Assembly (NCBI GenBank): GCA_949126835.1
Contig: OX421497.1
Location: 20,243,409-20,307,408, forward strand
Length of the DNA stretch: 64,000 nt
Direction: 5' to 3'
Source of the DNA: Anisus vortex
Taxonomy: Eukaryota; Mollusca; Gastropoda; Planorbidae
The notes below the pieces were generated by a model. That model ran no database searches. It was not told the origin of the DNA and worked only from the letters and a program-made list of their open reading frames with translations. Made by a program: the position numbers and the translations under genes. This document shows, in pieces, positions 56,749-64,000 of the stretch (position 1 is its first letter; every line of letters begins with the position of its first letter).

Positions 56749-59484
56749 ATGGAATTTATTGAAAATCCAGAAGAAGAAGTTCTGAAAACTTTATCAATAA
56801 AGAAGTTAAAAGAGATCGCTGAGATCTTAAAGATAGAAGTTACTGAAACTCTACCATCGAGGACTGTGTTGACACAGCAGATAAAAGATGTGTTGATTGC
56901 GAGTGGCAAGTTGAAAGTAGAATCAAGCGCGGAGGGATATCAAGTTGAAGGTCAGACTATGTCTGAACAGTTGCGATTTCAGCTAGAAATGAAACGGATG
57001 GAGATAGAACAAAAACGTCTCGAGCTTGAGATGGAAGATAAGAAAAGTCAAAGAGAAATAGAAAGTCAGGAAAGAGATAAGCAAAGTCAAAGAGAAAGTC
57101 AGGAAAGAATAGAGCTAGCGAAGATAGGAGCTACTAAAAAAGAATCTCATAGTGATGTAGAGATGGCCAGATGGAAAAAGCTAGTCCCTACCTACATTGA
57201 TAAAGAAAGTGAAATAGCTAATTTCTTCCAGACCTTTGAAATTTCTTGCAGAGATTTTAAATTCCCAGAAGATAAATGGGGAATATTAGTCAGAACAGCT
57301 TTTACTCAGGGAAGGGCAAGAGATTGTGTTCTATTGTTAAAAGAGGAGAATTTAAATGATTATGAAATCATTAAAGACACTGTACTTAAAGCCTATAACC
57401 AAATACCGGAAAGTTATCGGAAAAGGTTCCGTCAGTACACAATGTCCCCTTACCAAACACACTTAGACTTCCTTAGAGCAGAAGAAAAGTTAATGGATCA
57501 GTGGATAAAATCCAGAAATATCTCCACATTAAAAGAAATGAAAGATATCATTCTGTTAGAGGATTTTATTAACAAAGTGAGGCCGGATATAAGAATGTAT
57601 TTATCCGAGCGTGATATCACTGACCCACATAAGGCTGCTGATTTAGCTGAACAGTACACATTGTGTCATAGGACAGCTGATGGAAAGAATGTTAATAGGC
57701 CACAACGGCCAGCAGAAAACACACAACAACAACATCGTGAAAAAGAGCATTTTGTGAAACAAAATGATGTTAATAAAAAACCTATCAACAAAAACGTCCA
57801 ATGTACTTTTTGTAAAAGGACAGGACATAGCATAGAAGACTGTTGGAGAATACGAAGCAACAAAAGACCTAACAAAGTGGTCATGTGTGCAAGCCATAAA
57901 CCAATACAGAATGTACAAGAAAGCGAAAATACAAACGAACTGAATTCGAAGAAAGATTCTTCTAAACCAGAAACACTGAGGGTGGATTTGCCTGAGAGCA
58001 AAAGTCAGAAGGTAGAGAAATCTACAACTGAAGATAATGAGGATAAATATCCTGATTATAAATACAGAATGGCTACTATTGGATTAATTGTCCAAGTCCA
58101 CAGAGACGAAAAAGTAGACCAAAGTATTTTTGACTCGAACAAGAGTCTGAAGTCATCGAAAGATGAAACAACACCCGAAAGTCATGGTCAAGGGAAGAAA
58201 AAAATTGACACAGAGACCCTGTGCAGTTTTCAACCGTTCATTAGTGAAGGTTGTGTGGCCTTACAAAAGGAAGGACCACTGAAGTCCGTAAACATATTAC
58301 GAGACACAGGAGCATCATTAACACTGCTGCTTAAAGATGTATTACCATTGAATGTGAATACATTGACAGGACAGACTGTCCTATTGAGAGGTTTTGAATG
58401 GAAAGAAGAAATACCTCTACATAGGATATACCTCACATCTGACTTGGTGACAGGATATGTGACAGTTGGAGTAATATCAAAACTTCCTGTTGAGGGCATA
58501 TCTGTTATCCTAGCAAATGATTTGGCGAAAGGGAGGGTGAGACCTGAACTGATTGTGAAGGAAAATCCAGACCCTAGTCCTATGGTGGAGACAGGAAAAG
58601 AAAAAGAACTTTATCCTGTAGGTGATGTCATAAATGGTATGACACCACAGAAAAAGAAAGAAGAAATTATCTCACAAGAAAAGCAAAAGAAAGAAGAAAT
58701 TATCCCACGAGAGAAGAAAGAGGAAGAAGAAGTGGAACGTGATACTACTATTTTCTCCATGATTGAAGATTGTCCGAAAGGAAATGATCAATCAAAGAAG
58801 TCATCACAAAATGAATTGATTGCTGAGCAGAAAGTAGACCCAGAGTTGCTACAGTTGCATGAGAAAGCTGTCGACGAGAAAGAAACTCCTACTACTGATG
58901 TCTATGAACAGATAGACCACAGCATAAACAAACAACAATGCAAACCTGCAGTTGCCGGTACAGATGAAGATTTGAGGAGCATCACTGAAGAAACGAGTGC
59001 GGAGAGCTGGACCGAAACTATCAAAAGCTATGGGTTACCACAATCCATACCGACAGATCGAAGGACCAACTTCGCCCCGGAACTCTTCAATCCAGTACTA
59101 AAGAACTTATGCCTGGATCATGAGGTGACAACTGAATCCTATCCGGAAAGTCGAGGAGCCTATGGACCAATCTTTGGACCCACTGTCCGAGGACCACTCA
59201 AACTACTTCCAGAGGAATGGCAGACCGAATTGGACCTCCTTGGGCTGAGCAAGTACCTAGATAAGTACATAAATTTTTTGTCTGACATAACTGTTTTTGT
59301 GAGAAAAAAATTGTACACTGCTCACATGCAGATGCCATTGTTGTGTGATGAAAGAAAGGCAAAAATATTATATCATTTGAAAATGATGAAGCCTTACCTT
59401 CTGAAAACAATTGGAATAAGCTTGATGTTGTTAACAATGTTACTCTTATTTGTAAAATTCATGCCTGGAGTACAGGATGAATAA
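56749..59484 (+). CDS. Gag-protease-truncated integrase polyprotein
   Basis: An uninterrupted 911-codon ORF about 175 bp after the LTR. Order: a helical N-terminus and a Gln/Glu/Arg coiled coil (~75-130); a SCAN-like Gag domain (~140-310: 'ARWKKLVPTYI', 'WGILVRTAFTQGRARD', 'YRKRFRQYTMSPYQTHLDF'); a CCHC knuckle (~352-365, 'CTFCKRTGHSIEDC'); a retropepsin-type aspartic protease with active site D519-T-G-A-S and 'VILANDLAKGRV' (~600); a charged linker; the integrase N-terminal leader 'LIAEQKVDPELLQLHEKAVD' (~690); then half an integrase core ('SIPTDRRTNFAPELF', Asp 770) fused across deletions to 'VRGPLKLL' (~813). The HHCC finger, first catalytic Asp and the Glu are missing ('YPESRGAYGP' where 'H-P-Q-S-x-G-x-x-E' is usual). 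The last ~20 residues form a hydrophobic helix. Gag would package RNA and the protease would process it; integrase activity is not expected. Confidence 0.88.
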   Translation: MEFIENPEEEVLKTLSIKKLKEIAEILKIEVTETLPSRTVLTQQIKDVLIASGKLKVESSAEGYQVEGQTMSEQLRFQLEMKRMEIEQKRLELEMEDKKSQREIESQERDKQSQRESQERIELAKIGATKKESHSDVEMARWKKLVPTYIDKESEIANFFQTFEISCRDFKFPEDKWGILVRTAFTQGRARDCVLLLKEENLNDYEIIKDTVLKAYNQIPESYRKRFRQYTMSPYQTHLDFLRAEEKLMDQWIKSRNISTLKEMKDIILLEDFINKVRPDIRMYLSERDITDPHKAADLAEQYTLCHRTADGKNVNRPQRPAENTQQQHREKEHFVKQNDVNKKPINKNVQCTFCKRTGHSIEDCWRIRSNKRPNKVVMCASHKPIQNVQESENTNELNSKKDSSKPETLRVDLPESKSQKVEKSTTEDNEDKYPDYKYRMATIGLIVQVHRDEKVDQSIFDSNKSLKSSKDETTPESHGQGKKKIDTETLCSFQPFISEGCVALQKEGPLKSVNILRDTGASLTLLLKDVLPLNVNTLTGQTVLLRGFEWKEEIPLHRIYLTSDLVTGYVTVGVISKLPVEGISVILANDLAKGRVRPELIVKENPDPSPMVETGKEKELYPVGDVINGMTPQKKKEEIISQEKQKKEEIIPREKKEEEEVERDTTIFSMIEDCPKGNDQSKKSSQNELIAEQKVDPELLQLHEKAVDEKETPTTDVYEQIDHSINKQQCKPAVAGTDEDLRSITEETSAESWTETIKSYGLPQSIPTDRRTNFAPELFNPVLKNLCLDHEVTTESYPESRGAYGPIFGPTVRGPLKLLPEEWQTELDLLGLSKYLDKYINFLSDITVFVRKKLYTAHMQMPLLCDERKAKILYHLKMMKPYLLKTIGISLMLLTMLLLFVKFMPGVQDE

Positions 59485-61007
59485 AATGACAGATTCACTG
59501 ATAGTTAGTTACCAAACTTACTATTTTAAAACTAAATCCCTTACTTGTGATGAAAAAGGAATGAGTAAAAGTATTGTTAAAGTAGATATCATTATATTGT
59601 AATATTTCTAAACAAACTTGTTAGGTTGAGCATTAAAATAATTGCTATAAGAGAAAAAGATCAGTTTTATCCGCAGAATTGGTTTCTATATCAGAGGACA
59701 TTATAAATGTGGACTGATTATAAGATATGTTTGGAGAATCTCTGGAAATGATAATTGAAACATTTGACAGAGAGGATAATTTGATTGAAAAAGATGTAAA
59801 TGGTTTTAAGAAAAGAGAATTTTTCTATCACTAAAGTATTGAGAAATGTTTTATGATTGTACTATGGATTTATTTTATCATGTACTGTTGTTGAAATATT
59901 GCACTGAGTCAAGATGCAAATTTCTTCTATGTGAATTTATTCATTTGTTATATTATCATTGAATGTATGATAATGTAGGGTAAAAATAGTTGCAGCAAGA
60001 CAGAACTATGACTAACAAGAATTCCAAGAAATGTATTATATATGATTTTTCACTTTTAGGATACTGTTACATGAAAAGCAGACCAGAAGTGAAACTAATG
60101 TAAAATAAAACTTATCCTTGTTTTGTATAAATTTAGGATATGGGCCACTGATTTGACACTGCAAACCAGAATGATTGAGAATTTCATGGTTGAAAATTTA
60201 TAATGTTGACATACCAATGTTCAACAAATGTATTATTAATTAAGGATTTCATGTCAAGATTGTAAAACTAATCTATTTTTTTTTTTGTATTAGTTAAAAT
60301 AGATTGAATGAATTGTACTGAAAAGCAAAAGATTGGGTAGACCTGAACACTGTGAAGTAACAGGAGAACCTAGAACCTAATGAATAAAACCTTTATGGAA
60401 AATGGAAAAGAGCAATGTACACCACTGAAAAGATTGGAAATGAAATGTTTTACCACACCAGTCAAACCAGCAGTTGTTTTGTACATAAATTGTTACATTG
60501 ATTTCTCTCTGAAAAAAATTAATAGTAGCCTATGCTTAACTCTTTTCCACTTCAATAATATTGTATTTGAAATGTCTTTAATGTAATCTAAAGAAAATAA
60601 TTACTTACTGTTTAGTAATAAGATTGTATGAAGATGATAACTTGCTTTAATTGATAGTTAATTAAGTAAATTAACCAATTTGTTTCAAGTAAATCCATGA
60701 TTGTCTGAATGTTTCAATTTAAAACTGCTGTGAACTCTTTTAAAAAGAAAATAATGACGTCGAAAGGTCATGGTAAAATGAAAGATTGAAATATTTTTAA
60801 TGAAATTGTCTATAAACTATTTTAATTCGTGAACAGACTATGTTTAATGTTCTCAAAATAAAATAAATGAATTTGATTTTGAGATGATAGATGTTAAAGA
60901 ATGCTCATTTAATACGATAACTATTTAATCGCGTAGCAATTTTTTTGACCTAGGCTGTGATGAGGTAAATTTGCATAGCGATGTCAACATTGTTAAAATC
61001 AATTGAG

Positions 61008-61046
<39 letters not shown>

Positions 61047-61667
61047 CGGAATTGACCTCAATTTCTGTGTCGCGTCACCGACAGTTGTCTAATGTTGTCC
61101 AAGCCTACAGGCTGAAAAACAAATACTGTCGAGAAAATGATCGTGTTGTTGTGTAATTAGGTCAAGCCTAGTAGTATTTTTTTCATCAAGAGCGTTTTTT
61201 TTTTTTTTCTCCTTATAAAAAAATAAGTCGTGTCTGAATAGGCATTAAGTGATTTTTTCTTTTGTTGTTTGATTACAAATGTAAAAGATATTAGTTTATA
61301 ATTAAATGGACGAGAGAGTTTTTATTACAGTGGAATGTTCAATGTAATAGAAATTATTAACTTGTATTATATTATATCTATTAAGAATGATTATGTATTT
61401 TTCTTGTATACAAGATTTAGATAAACAATTTAATTGTCCATTGTTTTGAATTAAAAATGGAATGATTGAATGACTATAGTTAAGCCATTTGATAAGATGA
61501 ATTTATATTGCATATATTATTATGTTATTGTTATCAGTTCGATTGAATTATTGGGATCGCCAATTGAACTGTATTGTTTTTCCCGGAATATTTTCTTTTA
61601 TAATTATTCCTTAAAATTAACATTTTTCGTATGGTTAAAATGTAAAGGAAATAATTATAAAGCTTTA
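59485..61667. other. Non-coding interior of the LTR element
   Basis: AT-rich, with a (GA)n run at 61010-61041 and no frame resembling RT, RNase H or an envelope protein. It may be a filled-in region captured when pol was lost, or decayed 3' sequence. Confidence 0.6.
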
Positions 61668-61680
61668 GAAGGGGGGGGGA
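61668..61680 (+). other. Polypurine tract
   Basis: 'agaagggggggggga' directly precedes the 3' LTR start, as expected for plus-strand priming of an LTR retrotransposon. Confidence 0.88.
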
Positions 61681-62306
61681 TGTTACGAATATCGGTCATA
61701 AATGAATGACGTAGTAAGGCATTGACCTCTTAACAAGTGCGTATCAGAGTCCAAAGCGACCAAGGTTTGACCTTTATGCCCTGAGGGCAGTTTAAATAAA
61801 ATAATTCGTTCAAATCCCGTGGAAATTGGGGGATAATTCTGGATCGTAGTAATTATAGAGAAAGAGGTTAAAATGCGTATTAAGACCCTGTAGAATCTTC
61901 GATGATCGTTTTCTTTGTAAAGTCCCGACCTAAATAAAGTTAGTTCAGTTTAAACGTTTGTAGAGTGAAGTCGCTATATTCATACATGTACATATAATGC
62001 CATTTTATTGATACTTATGTTGCCACCAGTTGATGAAGTTTATTGATCGTTTATATTGAGTCTACAATTTAAATAAAATTGTTTATTCAACAACTGGAGT
62101 TGTTTGATCTATCGTTGTTGAGAAAGGTGTTGAAGATAATTATCACGAATATAACTACATTACTGCATAGACCTGTCAGTCAAAGAACCCCTAGCTTGGG
62201 CTACAGATTAGCAGAATCTAGAGACTTCTAATAAAGATACAACTATATTCATTGAATCCGATTTAACGAGTCGTAATAATAGTCAAACCTAAAGAGGTCT
62301 ATAACA
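61681..62306 (+). repeat. 3' LTR
   Basis: 626 bp, TGTTACG...TATAACA, followed by the TSD AAAG. It carries 'cctaaataaag', giving an extra AATAAA relative to the 5' LTR. Confidence 0.95.
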
Positions 62307-62599
62307 AAAGAAACAAAATTCAAATAATGAAAATCTTTGACTTCGAAAATAAAATAAAATATATTCAATACTTTGAGGATTAAACCAAATTCAATTCAGA
62401 TAAATTTATCATAATAATTCGCAGTTAAAGCTTAAGTATGAATTATTATGAAATTTAAGTCTTAAACTAAACCAAAAATGGAACTTTATTCAAACAAAAT
62501 CCAGACCACAAAAAAAGAAAATAACAAATTGTATATCATATTAAATTTTATGTTAATAGTTATTTAAGAACTGATTTAATCCAAGTATACATTTAAAAC

Positions 62600-63720
62600 C
62601 AAATAGTAGGGCATAGATTAGAAGAATTTCTTTCTAAACTTTTTCACACAGAATTCTTCTATAAGTTCATCAAAATCTATTTTTCTGAAGGTCTCATTTT
62701 CGATGCACAAAATACTCAACAGGGACAACCTGATCGTCTAGAGTCTAGATCATTGTGCTTCTTAATTGATTTTTTATATTTTCAAGTCTTGAAAATGACC
62801 TTTCTCCAGTACAATTAGGGACTATTAAACTGAGAAACAGCAGTAAGATTGATTCCACATTGGGGAAGGCCACTTGAATATGTTCTTTGAATATTGTTTG
62901 ATACAAGTCTGTGCGACAATGTGGAATTTTTTGAAGGCTTATGCGTTTGTCTCACATATGTGTGGAGATGAAATAATTCTTCAGTAAGATTTTGGTTGAC
63001 ATCTTCTGGGTTTTCTTGCATTAACAGCTAAACATCTCTTTGAAGTTCTACATTTGATAATGTAAGATCGGCAAGAAAGGAAAATATTTTCACTATATCA
63101 TCATAAACAGAAGCTCTTCTTCCTAAATTTGATTCGAGTCCATCTAATATAGGAATACATGATTTAATCCTAAATTTATCATTTGAAGAGAGTTTGTAAG
63201 GCATCACCAGGGTCAGATGAATTTTCGTAATTCCATTGCCTTTTACGTCTTATTATCATTCTGACAGTTCTATATTCAGTATTTGGCAACGTAATTTTTT
63301 TTATTGTTGCTCACATGCATCAAAATCTTCCCTAATTTCACGTAAAATATCCAAAAGTTATCTGTATCAATCTGCACAGTACTAAGTAAAATATTAGGGC
63401 TTTGAAGAATTTTATTTTCTCTTGAAAAATGTCTCAGTTTTCGATTCCAGAAATGGAGCATAAACACGAATTCAAATTCTTTCAACTTATCTAAAAGATT
63501 GTTGGCCCTAAATCGAGTATCACCCTATGTATTATTATCTGAATGTAAATAATTGAGTTAATGGGTGATATCATTGTAATTTTCTAAAATAGTTTCTGTA
63601 GCTTTTGAATGTGCCTCCCACCTAGTGTCTGATAAATGTTTAGGCATTTTATGATGAGGTTTCTATTATGATTTCAGAACTTTCAGAAACTTTATTTAAC
63701 TTTATTTCTCCTTATTTTCG
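62600..63720 (-). pseudogene. hAT transposase relic in copy 2
   Basis: On the minus strand, 'KHLSDTRWEAHSKAT' (around 63655-63600) matches the 'KSLSNTRWEAHSMAT' motif of copy 1. Near 62830-62750 the C-terminal 'LIVPNCTGERSFSRLENIKN' then 'QLRSTM' and a stop are seen, with the usual E-R-S-F-S kept intact. Intervening sequence is broken by stops and shifts. The N-terminal part is absent or lies in the interrupted left end. Confidence 0.85.
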
Positions 63721-63852
63721 GTCCAGTGTTTTAGTGTTCAATGTTTTTAGAATGGTTTAATTTTAATTTTGCTAACAATTTGAATGTAGGCCCCTCTTGA
63801 TCTTGAGGCCCTAGGCTGAAGCCTTGATAGCCTATAGGTAATTCCGGCCCTG

Positions 63853-64000
63853 GGTATATCGCTGTGAAATATCACTTCATCGGAATGTGGAATATCACTG
63901 TGGTATATTGATGTGAAATATAACTTGATTAGGATGTGGAATATCACTTTGGTATATCGCTGTGAAATATCACTTTATCGGTATGTGGTATATCACTGAT
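63853..64000. repeat. 49-bp minisatellite, continuing to the window end
   Basis: The unit 'ggtatatcgctgtgaaatat' continues 'cactttatcggaatgtggaatatcactgt', 49 bp in all, about three copies and cut by the window edge. It is the same array as 55617-55660 before the hAT insertion. Confidence 0.88.

Larger units (their letters stand above)
55944..62310 (+). mobile_element. Gmr1-like Ty3/gypsy LTR retrotransposon, internally deleted
   Basis: The element is 55948-62306 (6359 bp), with a 4-bp TSD AAAG at 55944-55947 and 62307-62310. The 626-bp LTRs differ only by one three-base change. The interior has a candidate primer site, one long ORF (56749-59484), about 2.2 kb without coding capacity and a G-rich polypurine tract. 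It lacks reverse transcriptase and RNase H, so it must be mobilised in trans. Near-identical LTRs imply recent insertion. Confidence 0.92.
55653..63860 (-). mobile_element. hAT DNA transposon, copy 2, carrying an LTR retrotransposon
   Basis: The element is 55661-63852 with an exact 8-bp TSD GGTATATC at 55653-55660 and 63853-63860. The left TIR is 'CAGGGCCGGACTTAGATG' and the complement of the right end is 'CAGGGCCGGAATTACC'. The 'gaggccctaggct' phrase recurs inverted near both ends. Without the 6.36-kb LTR insertion it is about 1.83 kb. It belongs to the same family as copy 1 at 26421. Confidence 0.93.

Noticed and set aside
59485..61667. Envelope gene in the 3' part of the LTR element
   Set aside because: No long frame, signal peptide or membrane-anchored glycoprotein pattern. 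The only hydrophobic helix is at the C-terminus of the gag-protease ORF.

Overview
This window is eukaryotic: AT-rich, intron-containing and dominated by transposable elements and minisatellites. The one confidently identified host gene is metazoan. The repeat landscape (tRNA-derived SINEs, CR1/L2-type LINEs, hAT, piggyBac and pogo relics, a SCAN-type Ty3/gypsy element, frequent 'taggcctac' words) resembles a mollusc, possibly a gastropod. That assignment is inference; nothing in the sequence names the species.

Region by region. 1-1940: a LINE reverse-transcriptase relic and a decayed piggyBac transposase, both on the minus strand. 2239-11572: a seven-exon plus-strand gene that I reassembled from splice sites and reading phase. 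It encodes a 265-residue leucine-rich-repeat protein of the AMN1 family. Its introns hold at least five small DNA transposons with readable terminal inverted repeats (TIRs) and mostly readable target-site duplications (TSDs). 12.3-25.5 kb: a SINE, a 42-bp minisatellite (13.7-15.5 kb), a pogo/Tigger-like element with a broken transposase (17.2-19.4 kb), and a 5.9-kb array of a different 42-bp unit with higher-order structure. 26.4-28.8 kb: a hAT element with an 8-bp TSD, decayed transposase and an internal SINE.

29.6-34.2 kb, minus strand: the 3' exons of a single-pass membrane protein. They encode a Thr-rich stalk, a transmembrane helix and a long cytoplasmic tail with repeated YxN and YxxM tyrosine motifs, suggesting a signalling receptor or docking protein. 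Its ectodomain exons were not found. 34.5-46 kb: mostly minisatellites (21-, 39-, 48-, 56- and 23-bp units), LINE and hAT debris, and a second, 73-bp copy of the piggyBac-type MITE. 46.7-54.9 kb: SINEs, a hAT MITE, a perfect 41-bp array, four tandem copies of a Tc1/mariner-like TIR element, and a THAP-domain fragment.

55.6-64 kb is a readable nest. A 49-bp minisatellite received a hAT element (8-bp TSD), and that hAT later received an LTR retrotransposon with two near-identical 626-bp LTRs. The retrotransposon keeps one 911-codon ORF with SCAN-like Gag, CCHC knuckle, aspartic protease and only pieces of integrase. It has no reverse transcriptase or RNase H. Protease followed directly by integrase matches the Gmr1-type pol order, so this looks like a young non-autonomous deletion derivative of a Gmr1-like Ty3/gypsy element.

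Most other long open frames in the window are by-products of tandem repeats without stop codons and are not treated as genes.
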